Assembly: GCF_015245355.1 (NCBI RefSeq) | Contig: NZ_CP063311.1 | Coordinates: 889,313 to 953,312, forward strand | Direction: 5' to 3' | Length of the DNA stretch: 64,000 nt | Source of the DNA: Anabaenopsis elenkinii CCIBt3563 | Lineage (GTDB): Bacteria > Cyanobacteriota > Cyanobacteriia > Cyanobacteriales > Nostocaceae | In this document: positions 18,121 to 27,726 of the stretch, in pieces | How positions within the stretch are numbered: position 1 is the stretch's first letter | Layout of the letters: each line of letters opens with the position of its first letter | The notes under the pieces: generated by a model | What the model saw: only the letters and a program-made list of their open reading frames with translations | What the model was told of the DNA's origin: nothing | Database searches by the model: none | Position numbers and translations under genes: made by a program

Positions 18121-18520
18121 GAATTTTAGGCTGTTTTTTTTGTTATTCTAGTCAGTAGTATCTGATTTTCCCGTACTACATAATAGTATATTGAAGTACC
18201 ATATATTGAACCTGGATGATCAGAGACTGGTACTTAAGAAACTTATTATACAATATAACAGCGGAATTAATTCGACCCCTGGCTGATATTTCCCCACTAC
18301 CATCACGGCTCGTAAAAATTCCTGTCTTTAGTTTACCTTCTTATTGTTGCTTTAAATAATTTTGTGTGGATAAGCTAACTTTTGTATTGATCAAGGACGA
18401 TTAAGCTAAAATACTTAACGTAACAGCTTCAGTAGTTAGAATGGTAGACGAGCTAACCACAAGACTCCATTCTGCAAGTTTTTATATACTAGGACAAAAA
18501 CCACACAAAGAGATTTAACT
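18121..18520. other. Intergenic region upstream of cp12
   Basis: 400 bases between the divergent FIST and cp12 genes. AT-rich. A possible cp12 -10 element (TAAAAT) lies near 18408, preceded by TTGTAT/TTGATC hexamers, but the spacing is not convincing. No gene, tRNA or strong palindrome was seen. Confidence 0.4.
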
Positions 18521-18754
18521 ATGAGCGACACCCAAGAAAAAATCCAAGATCAAATCCAAGAAGAAATAGAACACGCCCGTGCTGTCTGTGATATTTCCGG
18601 TGGTAACTCTGCTGAGTGCGCTGCGGCTTGGGATGCAGTGGAAGAACTGCAAGCTGAAGCCTCCCACCAGCGGAACAAGAAGCCAAAAAATTCACTCGAA
18701 CAGTACTGTGATGATAACCCAGACGCTCTTGAGTGCCGGGTTTACGACGACTAA
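18521..18754 (+). CDS. cp12: Calvin cycle regulatory protein CP12
   Basis: Small intrinsically disordered redox switch that joins GAPDH and phosphoribulokinase into an inactive complex in the dark or under oxidising conditions. The 77-residue protein shows both disulfide pairs: Cys23 and Cys33 around the SGGNSAE turn, and Cys63 and Cys72 in YCDDNPDALECRVYDD, whose tail enters the GAPDH active site. The AWDAVEEL motif near residues 36-43 is the PRK-binding core. All four cysteines and the C-terminal Asp residues are present, so this is a full-function CP12 and not a CBS-fused or truncated variant. It stands alone on the plus strand. Confidence 0.97.
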   Translation: MSDTQEKIQDQIQEEIEHARAVCDISGGNSAECAAAWDAVEELQAEASHQRNKKPKNSLEQYCDDNPDALECRVYDD

Positions 18755-19104
18755 AAAGTAAAATTTTCATTGAATAAGCAAGCAACTATATCTACTTACT
18801 GTTATCTTGCACCTGGAGGCTAACCCCAGATCAAATGGAAATCCATCTCTTGTAATAATCTGAGGTTGGGGTCAGTATGTTATCTATACTAGATTCATAT
18901 AATACCAAAGTTTAAAACTGGGTTTTCTGGGGTTGCTAGTTCATGAATTGGTTGTCAGTTTGTTAACTGTGCCCATAATCCCTTGGGCTGATGCAAGATA
19001 CTCAAATTTAACTTCTGCCAGTTGCTTGTTTTTTTTTACTTGAAATTGCAGGGATGCGCTGCATAATTGATTTAAATTTATTATTGCTAACCTCAGAAAA
19101 AATT
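18755..19104. other. Intergenic region downstream of cp12
   Basis: 350 bases without a gene. At 18822-18867 a compound hairpin is visible: AACCCCAGAT pairs with ATCTGAGGTT with one mismatch and encloses ATGGA/TCCAT. It could mark the cp12 transcript end, though no T-run follows. The remaining sequence should hold the promoter for the DUF3177 gene. Confidence 0.4.
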
Positions 19105-19698
19105 ATGAGTGAAGTTTGGTTTCGCCAGTTTGTCTGGATGGACTACCGACTGGCATTATTATTTTTAGTATTTATGCCGCTAATACTACTAATTTGGGCA
19201 TTTGTACAAAAATCTGAAGGAATACAACACCTGTTAACCATTTACTGGCGAGTATCCAGTATATTAGCCATCACGGTCTATTTAATGATTGCTCACTACC
19301 CAGTCAGCTTTATCTCTGGCTTTATCGGGCGAATTCTCATTCCTATTTCTCTCTGGTTTTGGGTGGACCTCAATGATGAAATTGACTACCTGCAAGGTAG
19401 ACCTTTAAAACTGATTTTTACCTCTTGGCGCTGGGGTGTGACTATTTATTCTATTTTGGGTGCAATTTCTCTTGTGCCTTTTTTAGGGTGTGCTGTCTCG
19501 GAAACCACTATCAAAACTCCCTATTGTCAAGTTTGGTTTGAAGCGCCCTTACTGTTTAAACAATATTTCCATGGGAATAGCACACCGGCTTTTCTGGGCT
19601 TTCTGGGTATCCTGAGTTTAGTAGTTTATGTGGCGTACTTGATCTACTTTGTGCTTGTTAAGCTAGGAAAACAAGGGCGTTCAGCTACACAACACTAG
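19105..19698 (+). CDS. DUF3177 family membrane protein
   Basis: Cyanobacterial membrane protein of unknown function. Using the ATG at 19105 it has 197 residues with helices near 14-32, 40-58, 62-80, 105-122 and 164-186. The conserved features are the WMDYRLA start, the ISLWFWVDLNDEID segment and a late CAVSETTIKTPYCQVW loop with two cysteines. A longer reading from 19054 would add a poorly supported N-terminus. It lies five bases before the next small gene, suggesting cotranscription with it and cbiD. The DUF number is from memory of the family pattern. Confidence 0.72.
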   Translation: MSEVWFRQFVWMDYRLALLFLVFMPLILLIWAFVQKSEGIQHLLTIYWRVSSILAITVYLMIAHYPVSFISGFIGRILIPISLWFWVDLNDEIDYLQGRPLKLIFTSWRWGVTIYSILGAISLVPFLGCAVSETTIKTPYCQVWFEAPLLFKQYFHGNSTPAFLGFLGILSLVVYVAYLIYFVLVKLGKQGRSATQH

Positions 19699-19703
19699 TT
19701 GAG

Positions 19704-20003
19704 ATGAATAATTCTTTTGCTAAACGCTTGGAACAATACACCACCAAACGCCCCCAAGAAGTTTTACTGGTAACATTGGAAATCGCCGATCTGCAAGATC
19801 AAGTTGCTATTTTTAAAGGTTTCTCTAGTTCCTTGATGGGCCCAACTGCATTTGACCCGGATGTACCAGTTATCCCGGATGAATCAATAATTTTGAGTAT
19901 TGATCGCATCCACAGCCCTTATAATCCTGAAGCTCCCAATTATATCCAAAAAGGACTTTCTGCGGAAGCTATGGAGAATTTACTCTCAGCAGTTGGTTTG
20001 TAA
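19704..20003 (+). CDS. Small conserved protein, DUF7734-like
   Basis: 99-residue soluble protein with a conserved start KRLEQYTTKRPQEVLLVTLEI, a central FKGFSSSLMGPTAFDPDVPVIP segment and a short C-terminal helix. I recognise the pattern as a small protein shared by cyanobacteria and plastids (DUF7734-like), with no established function. It lies between the DUF3177 gene (5-base gap) and cbiD (16-base gap), so all three probably form one transcript. Confidence 0.65.
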   Translation: MNNSFAKRLEQYTTKRPQEVLLVTLEIADLQDQVAIFKGFSSSLMGPTAFDPDVPVIPDESIILSIDRIHSPYNPEAPNYIQKGLSAEAMENLLSAVGL

Positions 20004-20019
20004 TAGTTATTTGATCATC

Positions 20020-21135
20020 ATGTCTGTTTCTGGATACACTCTCCCGGTTTTTGCCTGTGCTGCGGCTATAGCGGCGTTACACTGGTTACGCCATGGCCAA
20101 GCTGTAACATCTGTGTCGGTGAACTTGATTTCACCAGCAGAAATGGCAGAAATATCCATTGAACAGGTAGCAGGTCTATCTGACAATATGGCTTTGGCAA
20201 TTACCCGCAGTCAACCAGGTGATAATCTCGATTTGACTAAAAATACACCAATTTGGGCTGTGGTACAATGGCGCAGGGGAGATGGGGAACCTGTAATTAT
20301 TCAAGGTGGGGAAGGAGTTGGTAAACAGCTCAATGCTGACTATCAGCCGGCGATTTATGCTTATGCTCACAGGTTGCTACAAGAGAATCTACAGCGAATG
20401 CTAGCAGCTGATGAGAAAATCACTGTCAATATTATTCTACCATTCGGGCGATCGCTGGCTGTGCGCACTTCTAATCCTGCTTTTGGGGTGGTAGAAGGTC
20501 TGTCTCTGTTGGGGACAAGTGGTATTTCTCAACCTTTGAGTACACCAGAGCAATTAACAGCTTTTCGCATTGAGTTAGAACATAAAGCCAGTCAGTTTGA
20601 AACTTTGGTATTTTGCATCGGCGAAAATGGTCTAGATTTGGCGCGTCAACTCGGGATTAATCCTGAACAAATGGTAAAAACTGCTAACTGGTTGGGTCCG
20701 ATGTTAGTAGCAGCGGATGTGTTGGGTGTGAAAGAAATTCTGTTATTTGGCTATCATGGAAAGCTGATGAAGTTGGCGGGGGGGATTTTTCATACTCATC
20801 ACCACTTGGCTGATGGACGAAGGGAGATTTTAGCCGCCCATTGTGCCTTGGTGGGTTTAAATTCCCAGGATATACAGTCTGTTTTTGAAAGTCCTACGGC
20901 TGAAGCTGCATTAAAATACTTAAAAGCCTTGGATACTGTGACAGGTAGTGATTGGGTTAATCAAGTTTATACTGCGATCGCCCAAGCTATTGATACTCGT
21001 TCCCAAGCATACATTCAAAGTCATAGTACCAGAGGCGCAGCAGCAACACTGTGCGGCTCCGTTCTCTTTGATCGCGATCGACAAATTCTCATCAAGAGCA
21101 AAATTGGTTGCATATTAATGGAAAAATTGTGCTAG
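20020..21135 (+). CDS. cbiD: Cobalt-precorrin-5B (C1)-methyltransferase
   Basis: CbiD methylates C1 of cobalt-precorrin-5B in the anaerobic branch of cobalamin synthesis. The open frame extends upstream to 19900 by overlapping the previous gene; I use the ATG at 20020, giving 371 residues beginning MSVSGYTLPVFACAAA, as expected for the family. Other marks: DLTKNTPIWAVVQW, the central GGEGVGKQLN, FGVVEGLSLLGTSGISQPLS, and the LFGYHGKLMKLAGGIFHTHHHLADGRREIL stretch with clustered His residues. Synthesis of pseudo-B12 is common in cyanobacteria. No other cbi gene is in the window. Confidence 0.95.
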   Translation: MSVSGYTLPVFACAAAIAALHWLRHGQAVTSVSVNLISPAEMAEISIEQVAGLSDNMALAITRSQPGDNLDLTKNTPIWAVVQWRRGDGEPVIIQGGEGVGKQLNADYQPAIYAYAHRLLQENLQRMLAADEKITVNIILPFGRSLAVRTSNPAFGVVEGLSLLGTSGISQPLSTPEQLTAFRIELEHKASQFETLVFCIGENGLDLARQLGINPEQMVKTANWLGPMLVAADVLGVKEILLFGYHGKLMKLAGGIFHTHHHLADGRREILAAHCALVGLNSQDIQSVFESPTAEAALKYLKALDTVTGSDWVNQVYTAIAQAIDTRSQAYIQSHSTRGAAATLCGSVLFDRDRQILIKSKIGCILMEKLC

Positions 21136-21355
21136 TTTAATATGAATAATCGTAAATAATCTCCATAAATATTTTTTTAGTATCCATCCTCAGATCAGTT
21201 ATCCTTTCAAAACTAGACCATCAACACTGTCTAGCAAGGGCGGTTAACCTCGCGTTTGTTGGGGATTAACTCAACCATTTACCAGCCTTAGCAGGGAATA
21301 AATGGTTTCTACTTGCACCGTAGCGCAACTGTCTACCTTACATTTACAACTCCCC

Positions 21356-22975
21356 ATGAATACATCGGTGACCCTACCAACCGAACCAGCATCTCAAATA
21401 GAAAATTTGGGGCTGCTAGATCGTCAAATGATTGTAATTCTCGACTTCGGCTCACAATATTCTGAACTCATAGCCCGGAGAATCCGCGAGACTCAAGTAT
21501 ACTCTGAAGTTCTCTCTTATCGCACAACATCCGAACAATTACGTAAATTAAATCCTAACGGTATCATTCTTTCTGGTGGACCTAGCTCAGTTTATGTGGA
21601 ACACGCCCCCCATTGTGACCCAGAAATCTGGAATTTAGGTATTCCCGTCCTGGGTGTGTGCTATGGTATGCAGTTAATGGTTAACCAACTCCATGGGGAA
21701 GTCGCCAAAGCCGAGCGGGGAGAGTATGGTAAAGCATCATTATATATAGATGACCCCACGGACTTGCTGACTAATGTGGAAGATGGTACCACCATGTGGA
21801 TGAGTCACGGTGATTCAGTTACCAAAATGCCACCCGGGTTTGAAGTGTTGGCACACACAGATAATACACCCTGTGCTGCCATTGCTGACCACCAAAGAAA
21901 ACTTTATGGTGTCCAGTTCCATCCGGAAGTAGTACATTCTCTAGGCGGACTAGCATTAATTCGTAACTTTGTCTATCATATCTGCGATTGTCAACCCACC
22001 TGGACAACAGAGGCTTTTGTGGAAGAATCCATTCGGGAAATCCGCGCCAAAGTTGGTGACAAGCGGGTACTATTAGCCTTGTCTGGGGGTGTGGATTCTT
22101 CAACCCTGGCGTTTTTGCTGTATAAAGCCATTGGGGAACAATTGACCTGTGTGTTTATTGACCAAGGCTTTATGCGGAAGTTGGAGCCAGAAAGGTTGCT
22201 GAAAGTCTTTAAAGAACAGTTTCATATTCCTGTAGAATATGTTAATGCTCGCGATCGCTTTTTATCCATGATTACTGGGGTGACAGACCCCGAAGAAAAG
22301 CGCCGGCGGATCGGACATGAATTTATCCGGGTATTTGAAGAAACATCCAAACGCCTGGGACATTTTGACTATTTAGCCCAGGGTACTCTGTATCCAGATG
22401 TCATCGAGTCCGCTGATACTAACGTAGACCCGCAAACCGGGGAACGGGTAGCAGTCAAAATTAAAAGTCATCATAATGTTGGTGGCTTACCCAAAGACCT
22501 GCGGTTTAAACTAGTGGAACCATTGCGGAAACTCTTTAAAGATGAAGTCCGTAAAGTCGGGCGTTCCATTGGTTTACCAGAAGAAATTGTACAACGCCAA
22601 CCTTTCCCCGGCCCTGGTTTAGCAATTCGCATTTTAGGGGAAGTCACGGCGGAACGGTTGAATATTCTCCGTGATGCTGATTTGATTGTGCGCCAAGAAA
22701 TTAACAAGCGTGGTTTATATCACGATGTTTGGCAAGCATTCGCTGTGTTACTCCCAATTCGCAGTGTAGGCGTGATGGGGGATAAACGCACCTATGCTTA
22801 TCCTATTGTTCTGCGTATTGTCACCAGTGAAGATGGTATGACTGCTGACTGGGCGCGCGTACCTTACGATGTCTTGGAAGAAATTTCTAATCGCATTGTT
22901 AATGAGGTGAAGGGGGTTAACCGTGTAGTTTATGATATTACTTCTAAGCCCCCTGGAACTATAGAATGGGAATGA
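21356..22975 (+). CDS. guaA: GMP synthase (glutamine-hydrolysing)
   Basis: GuaA converts XMP to GMP using glutamine and ATP. With the ATG at 21356 it has 539 residues. The N-terminal class I glutamine amidotransferase domain shows [24 protein letters not shown] (catalytic Cys) and VQFHPEV (His). The ATP pyrophosphatase domain has the PP-loop ALSGGVDSS, and the C-terminal dimerisation domain carries [11 protein letters not shown] and the terminal KPPGTIEWE. An in-frame ATG at 21302 would add 18 residues without family support. It is followed by a strong hairpin. Confidence 0.98.
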   Translation: MNTSVTLPTEPASQIENLGLLDRQMIVILDFGSQYSELIARRIRETQVYSEVLSYRTTSEQLRKLNPNGIILSGGPSSVYVEHAPHCDPEIWNLGIPVLGVCYGMQLMVNQLHGEVAKAERGEYGKASLYIDDPTDLLTNVEDGTTMWMSHGDSVTKMPPGFEVLAHTDNTPCAAIADHQRKLYGVQFHPEVVHSLGGLALIRNFVYHICDCQPTWTTEAFVEESIREIRAKVGDKRVLLALSGGVDSSTLAFLLYKAIGEQLTCVFIDQGFMRKLEPERLLKVFKEQFHIPVEYVNARDRFLSMITGVTDPEEKRRRIGHEFIRVFEETSKRLGHFDYLAQGTLYPDVIESADTNVDPQTGERVAVKIKSHHNVGGLPKDLRFKLVEPLRKLFKDEVRKVGRSIGLPEEIVQRQPFPGPGLAIRILGEVTAERLNILRDADLIVRQEINKRGLYHDVWQAFAVLLPIRSVGVMGDKRTYAYPIVLRIVTSEDGMTADWARVPYDVLEEISNRIVNEVKGVNRVVYDITSKPPGTIEWE

Positions 22976-22990
22976 TTTCCGGTTAATGTC

Positions 22991-23048
22991 AACCACATAT
23001 GGACACAGATGGCAACCGATAGGTACTGTGTCCAGTGGTTTCAATTTT
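22991..23048 (+). terminator. Hairpin after guaA
   Basis: Two collinear stems, AACCAC/GTGGTT (22991-22996 with 23035-23040) and GGACACAG/CTGTGTCC (23001-23008 with 23026-23033), form a long hairpin 15 bases after the guaA stop. TCAATTTT follows. This is likely the transcript end, or shared with the convergent DUF6544 gene. Confidence 0.6.
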
Positions 23049-23081
23049 ACGCAGCAATTCCCGTCAGGAGAATCCCATAGG

Positions 23082-23930
23082 CTATGATTGAAATTTAGCC
23101 TGTTTAATTGTGCATTTAAAGAAATCAAAGTAACTATCTGTACCAAACCACCAACCGACATTGACCTGAGAAGGAATGGTAAAACCACCAAAAGTTTGAT
23201 CTGCGTGACATTTGCCTCCAAAGGGAATATACCGCCATTTGCCATTCTTGGTCTGATTTCCCCAACGGGGAGAGGAAATTTGTAAAACTTTGCCATCAGT
23301 ATCAATAACTAGGGTCAGGGTAACGGGTTCATCATTGATCTTCAGGCTGGCTTGGATGATGTTGTCAGAAAGTGCTTGCCACTTTACCCCCTGCTGGGGT
23401 AACAAGGCAGATGGTAACCAGACAAATTCTTGTACTAGCCGCCCAATGCTAGAACGAAGAGTATTGCGATCATGTACGTTGATAATCGGGATTAATCCCC
23501 AGAGTCCAAATTGTACTCTCCCTAAACCATTAATCATGTAATAATCAGCACCATCAAGCTGTAATAGTCTACTACCGATGATAGCTTTCCACACAAATCC
23601 TTGTGATGTGATGAGTTCTTGACAGCGCATAGAAAGCCAAGATTTATCCGGTCCCAATCTGAACCGCCCCTGCATCTTTAATTGATTAGCATGAGCCAAG
23701 GGTGTACCCAGAGCAATGGCGTGTAAGAAGTAACGCTGTACAGGGGTAGGTAATCCGGCGATCATTTCTTCACTAAAGTATTCCTGTGTCGGGGTGGCCT
23801 GTGAAGAACACAGGGAACACAGTCGCCACATTTGGTTGACCTGGTGATTAGTTCTGATTTTGAGAATGAGCAGAATCAAAAATGCGATCGCCAACAGTAT
23901 AAAAATGCCAATGAGAATGTTTATGGACAT
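23082..23930 (-). CDS. DUF6544/DUF6920-like membrane-anchored protein
   Basis: 282-residue protein with one N-terminal membrane helix (about residues 4-24). The soluble domain follows: LPTPVQRYFLHAIALGTP, MQGRFRLGPDKSWLSMRCQE, and a C-terminal IPFGGKCHADQTFGGFTIPSQVNVGWWFGTDSYFDFF. This belongs to a family of uncharacterised proteins annotated under DUF6544/DUF6920; no catalytic residues are established. The convergent guaA lies 106 bases away. Upstream 114 bases separate it from the ABC permease on the same strand, so cotranscription is possible but not compelling. Confidence 0.65.
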   Translation of the reverse strand: MSINILIGIFILLAIAFLILLILKIRTNHQVNQMWRLCSLCSSQATPTQEYFSEEMIAGLPTPVQRYFLHAIALGTPLAHANQLKMQGRFRLGPDKSWLSMRCQELITSQGFVWKAIIGSRLLQLDGADYYMINGLGRVQFGLWGLIPIINVHDRNTLRSSIGRLVQEFVWLPSALLPQQGVKWQALSDNIIQASLKINDEPVTLTLVIDTDGKVLQISSPRWGNQTKNGKWRYIPFGGKCHADQTFGGFTIPSQVNVGWWFGTDSYFDFFKCTIKQAKFQS

Positions 23931-24044
23931 AAAAACACACCTAGTTAATATAAATTAAATAACATACAAATGTGTGTTTTGACACCACTCACCTTTGACA
24001 TTTACCAACAACCACCCCTCTACTGACTAAAGTTTGAGGTAATT

Positions 24045-24833
24045 TTACGCACCCATACCAGAATAACGTTTCAGTCCCCCACGCCACAGCAGACGATTCA
24101 GAGCGAAAAATATGAGTATCCAGGCTAAAATCGCTAAGAATCCCCCTGCAACATCAACAGGTAACCCTACCAAAAGACTGACTGGAAAATGAATCAAATA
24201 AGGGAAAGGCGTAAACATCACTAATGTGCGCACAGTTTCCGGAAAAACATCCAAAGGTGCAATTAACCCAGACAAAAATAAATAAAATAGAAACCAGAAG
24301 TTTTCTAAAGCACTAGCTCGTTCCGTCCAAAAAGCGAACATAGCAAAAGTATACTGAATCACAAAACGTAAGATAAAAGCTAGTATACACGCCAGACAAA
24401 AGAGTAATAATTGCCACCAACTAGGTAACCAAACAGCTTGAGGATAGAGGGTAAAAAACAAGAAAACTAGTAGCACTGCAAAGGGTAGACGCGCCACCCT
24501 TTCGGAGAGATGAGCAGCGACATGGCGCCAGACTGGATCTAGGGGTTGCAATAACCGTGATGATAGCTTACCCTCAACTATCTCCTTTTCAAACTCCCAA
24601 ATTACCCAGACAACAGTAACTTGTCGCACAAAGAAAACTGTGATGAAATAGCGGGCAAAATCTCCTGGTGTCAGACCAAACTCCCCACTTTGGGCTGCTT
24701 GTATCCAGACACCCATCAAAATAATGGGTAAAGCCCCAGACAAAACCCATAAAATCAATTCCGCCCGATACTCAACCATATAGGCGTAGTAAACAGACAG
24801 CAAAGTCAAAATTTTTCTAATAATTTTTTTCAC
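24045..24833 (-). CDS. ABC-2 type transporter permease (COG4587-like)
   Basis: 262-residue membrane protein with six predicted helices, in the ABC-2 family branch that pairs with COG4586-type ATPases. Seen: an N-terminal basic segment, ELILWVLSGALPIILMGVW, the cytoplasmic VIWEFEKEIVEGKLSSRLLQPLDPVWRHVAAHLSERVARLP loop (which contacts the ATPase) and the late GLIAPLDVFPETVRTLVMFTPFPYLIHFPVSLLVG segment. It is five bases downstream of the ATPase gene, so the two are cotranscribed and presumably form one exporter. The usual second permease (COG3694-like) is not adjacent. Substrate unknown. Confidence 0.85.
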   Translation of the reverse strand: MKKIIRKILTLLSVYYAYMVEYRAELILWVLSGALPIILMGVWIQAAQSGEFGLTPGDFARYFITVFFVRQVTVVWVIWEFEKEIVEGKLSSRLLQPLDPVWRHVAAHLSERVARLPFAVLLVFLFFTLYPQAVWLPSWWQLLLFCLACILAFILRFVIQYTFAMFAFWTERASALENFWFLFYLFLSGLIAPLDVFPETVRTLVMFTPFPYLIHFPVSLLVGLPVDVAGGFLAILAWILIFFALNRLLWRGGLKRYSGMGA

Positions 24834-24838
24834 TGAAA

Positions 24839-25819
24839 CTACACTACTCCGGCCTGAAACACTCTGCCAATCACTTCTTCTATTGGTGGCTCAGTCACTG
24901 TTAAATCGATGACCTCTAAATCTGCCAAAATCTGAGATACTGTACTAGTCAGGGTTTCTCGTGGTACAATAAAACTCACTGCACGCCCCTCTAAGAACTG
25001 AATATCACCGTAAAACATGAGTTTTTCTTTAGGTAGCGGCTCGGTTAACTCAATATGGATTTCGCGGTAAGGTGCGAAATTTGCCACCAGTCCATCTAAA
25101 CTACCGTCGTACATCAGCTTTCCTTGGTGAATCAATAGTACCCGCTGACATAAAGCAGTAATATCAGCCATATAATGACTAGTTAATAATACTGTAGCTT
25201 GATAACGGCGATTATACTCCCGTAAAAAATCCCGTACCGCCACCTGAGCATTGACATCTAGTCCTAGTGTCGGTTCATCCAGAAACAATACATGAGGATG
25301 ATGCAACAGTGCTGCTAACAGTTCAGCTTTCATCCGTTCACCTAAAGATAATTTCCGCACTGGTTGGGTCAGCTTTCCTTCGAGATTCAACATCTGTGTG
25401 AATTCTCCGACTCGGCTGTGAAATTCTTGATTGGAGATGTTGTAAACAGCAGCGTTGATTTTCAAAGAATCTAGGGCTGGTAAGTCCCAAAGTAACTGCT
25501 GTTTTTGACCCATGACCAAGGTAATTTTTTGCAGAAATCTTTCTTGGCGCACAAATGGCACGTATCCCGCCACTCTCACAGTACCGCCAGAAGGTTGAAT
25601 CAGCCCTGTGAGCATTTTCAGAGTGGTAGTTTTACCAGCACCATTAGGTCCCAAAAAACCCACCACTTCACCGGGTGCAATTTCAAAGGAAACATCCTCT
25701 ACTGCTTTAATAGAGCGGTAAGTGCGCCGGAAAAAGTGGGTTAGCGTGCCTTTTATACCCGGCTCCTTAACCGCCACTGGGTAAAATTTACAGAGATTTT
25801 TAACAGTAATAACTGACAT
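24839..25819 (-). CDS. ABC transporter ATP-binding protein (COG4586-like)
   Basis: 326-residue ATPase subunit of the exporter encoded with the downstream permease. Walker A is GPNGAGKTTT near residue 54-63, the signature motif reads LSLGERMKAEL, and Walker B is VLFLDEPTLGLD. A long N-terminal strand with KEPGIKGTLTHFFRR precedes the core, and a C-terminal 90-residue extension (EIHIELTEPLPKEKL...) is typical of this branch. The function of these cyanobacterial exporters is not assigned. Confidence 0.9.
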   Translation of the reverse strand: MSVITVKNLCKFYPVAVKEPGIKGTLTHFFRRTYRSIKAVEDVSFEIAPGEVVGFLGPNGAGKTTTLKMLTGLIQPSGGTVRVAGYVPFVRQERFLQKITLVMGQKQQLLWDLPALDSLKINAAVYNISNQEFHSRVGEFTQMLNLEGKLTQPVRKLSLGERMKAELLAALLHHPHVLFLDEPTLGLDVNAQVAVRDFLREYNRRYQATVLLTSHYMADITALCQRVLLIHQGKLMYDGSLDGLVANFAPYREIHIELTEPLPKEKLMFYGDIQFLEGRAVSFIVPRETLTSTVSQILADLEVIDLTVTEPPIEEVIGRVFQAGVV

Positions 25820-25881
25820 ATAGCATTTTCCTGTAGCGGTGAGATGGAAAATTATCCCTGATCAACAAGAACTATGACCAG

Positions 25882-27528
25882 TTACTTTAAACGCCCAGAG
25901 CGTAAAATACTAATAACTAGCCACAGACCTAATAAACTAGCAGCAGCAAAGAGGACACTGCTTAAAAATGAGAGTTGAGTAGTTTGGGCTTTGGTAGAAA
26001 TAATAGCCGCTCCCATAATCAGAGAACCTACTAGAATACTAAAAGATAATCTGTTAGCCGCGTCATCCAGAGTGCGCCGCATACCATCTAAACCACCCAG
26101 GGACAGATTCCACTGTAAGGTTTCCGAGGTAACTCGCTCTAATAAGAGTTCAATTTGCCGGGGAGATTGTAATGATAAACTCTTAATGTCTAGGGCAGTT
26201 CTCAATAGGGATGGTAGTGGATTACTCCCTAGTATTTGACGTCGAAACAGGTCTGTAATTAATGGCTGGATTTCGTCAAATAAATTCACTTGTGGGTTGA
26301 ATACACGAGCTACCCCTTCTAAGTTAGCTAGGGTTTTGGCATATAAGCCCATATTGCTGGGTAAGCGAATTTTATTTTGGCGGGCCAGTTGGAGAATTTC
26401 ATAGATTATGTGACTGAAATTCATATCACTCAAGCTGACATGATGATACTTCCGCAACATGCGATCATAATCATTTTGTAAGCGGGACAAAATCACCGGA
26501 CCAGAAGAATCTGCTAACTGTAAAGTTAGTTGAGCGCATCGACCCGCATCTAAATCAATGATGGCTAAAAGCATTTCTGTTAAAACCTGCTGGGTACGCG
26601 GATCAATTCTGCCCACCATTCCACAGTCTAAAAGGGCAATGCGACCATCTGCGAGATAAAATAAATTCCCAGGATGGGGATCAGCATGAAAGAAGCCATC
26701 AATATATAGTTGCTGGAAAAAAGCCCGAAATAGCAAAGTAGTGATTTCTCGGCGTTGGGTGTGAGCATCGTTACCTTTTTCCTTGGGGATTAAGTTCGCG
26801 TCCAGTAAAGGTACTCCATCTAGCCATTCCATGACTAATAATTTCTGGGTGGTCAATTCCCAGAAGATTTGTGCAACAACCAGTTGGGTGGGGTCAAACC
26901 AGCGACTACGGGATAAATTACCCCGCAGCTCCTCTGTAAAACCTGCTTCCCGTGTAAAATCTAACTCGTCTTCTAAAGCTTTGGTAAATTCAGCGGCGAT
27001 CGCTTTGATTTCGTAAGTTTGCCCAAACTCTGTCCGCGCTACTAAATCGGCAATACCTTGAATTAAAGCGATATCTTGAGTAACTGTGACATCAATTCCC
27101 GGACGTTGTACCTTGAGAGCAACTTCTCGACCATCTACTAATGTAGCTCGATGAGTCTGAGCGATTGATCCTGCTGCCACAGGGACATGATTAACTGTGC
27201 TAAATATTTCTGCGAGTGGGCGTTTGAGTTGCTGACGAATTAATACTTCTATTTCTGACCAGGGAACTGGGGGTACCTCGTCCTGGAGACTGGATAACTC
27301 CTCAATGTAGGCTGCGCTGAGTAGGTCTGGCCGGGTGGAAAGTAGCTGACCGAGTTTGACATAAACTGGGCCCAAATCCACCAGGATATTCTTTAAAACC
27401 GCAGGTGTGGGTAGTTGAGGTTCATCAGCTTGACCACCGGTGAGTAGTCTGCGCATATAGTCCCAGCCATTGCGGAGGACTACTTCGATAATTTCTCTTT
27501 GACGGGGAACAGTTTGGGTAAGGAACAT
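25882..27528 (-). CDS. ABC1/UbiB family atypical kinase
   Basis: ABC1K protein, involved in quinone or prenyl-lipid metabolism in phototrophs and mitochondria. With the ATG at 27528 it has 548 residues. Seen: the KxGQ-type motif VKLGQLLSTRPDLL, the QDEVPPVPW segment, ATP-binding KVQRPG, EDELDFTREAGF, and the catalytic loop FFHADPHPGNL followed by LLDCGMVG. Two C-terminal membrane helices (about 490-510 and 520-540) anchor it. The longer frame to 27588 begins in a G-rich low-complexity stretch on the complementary strand and lacks family support. Confidence 0.93.
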   Translation of the reverse strand: MFLTQTVPRQREIIEVVLRNGWDYMRRLLTGGQADEPQLPTPAVLKNILVDLGPVYVKLGQLLSTRPDLLSAAYIEELSSLQDEVPPVPWSEIEVLIRQQLKRPLAEIFSTVNHVPVAAGSIAQTHRATLVDGREVALKVQRPGIDVTVTQDIALIQGIADLVARTEFGQTYEIKAIAAEFTKALEDELDFTREAGFTEELRGNLSRSRWFDPTQLVVAQIFWELTTQKLLVMEWLDGVPLLDANLIPKEKGNDAHTQRREITTLLFRAFFQQLYIDGFFHADPHPGNLFYLADGRIALLDCGMVGRIDPRTQQVLTEMLLAIIDLDAGRCAQLTLQLADSSGPVILSRLQNDYDRMLRKYHHVSLSDMNFSHIIYEILQLARQNKIRLPSNMGLYAKTLANLEGVARVFNPQVNLFDEIQPLITDLFRRQILGSNPLPSLLRTALDIKSLSLQSPRQIELLLERVTSETLQWNLSLGGLDGMRRTLDDAANRLSFSILVGSLIMGAAIISTKAQTTQLSFLSSVLFAAASLLGLWLVISILRSGRLK

Positions 27529-27680
27529 TCTGGGGAAATAGGGGGAGAGGGGGAAGAGGGGAAGTAGGGAATCGAGATAGTACAGCACGGGTCTAAAATC
27601 AAAGTCTCATGACCGGGGCGCTACTATTCCCTGCTCCCTAAGTCTTGCCAACACACATATCAGTTATAATGAATGCAACC

Positions 27681-27726
27681 AATCCTTAGCCTCTGCTCGG
27701 GGTTTTAACTCTCAGAGCCTAGGATT
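27681..27726. terminator. Possible terminator hairpin after the guanylyltransferase gene
   Basis: AATCCTTAGCCTCTG (27681-27695) faces CAGAGCCTAGGATT (27713-27726). They pair except for one bulge and one mismatch, with a 17-base loop. It overlaps the stop codon of the minus-strand guanylyltransferase gene by one base. No T-run is seen, so the call is weak. Confidence 0.35.

Noticed and set aside
21302..21355. Longer N-terminus for GMP synthase
   Set aside because: The extra 18 residues do not resemble family starts; the ATG at 21356 fits better.
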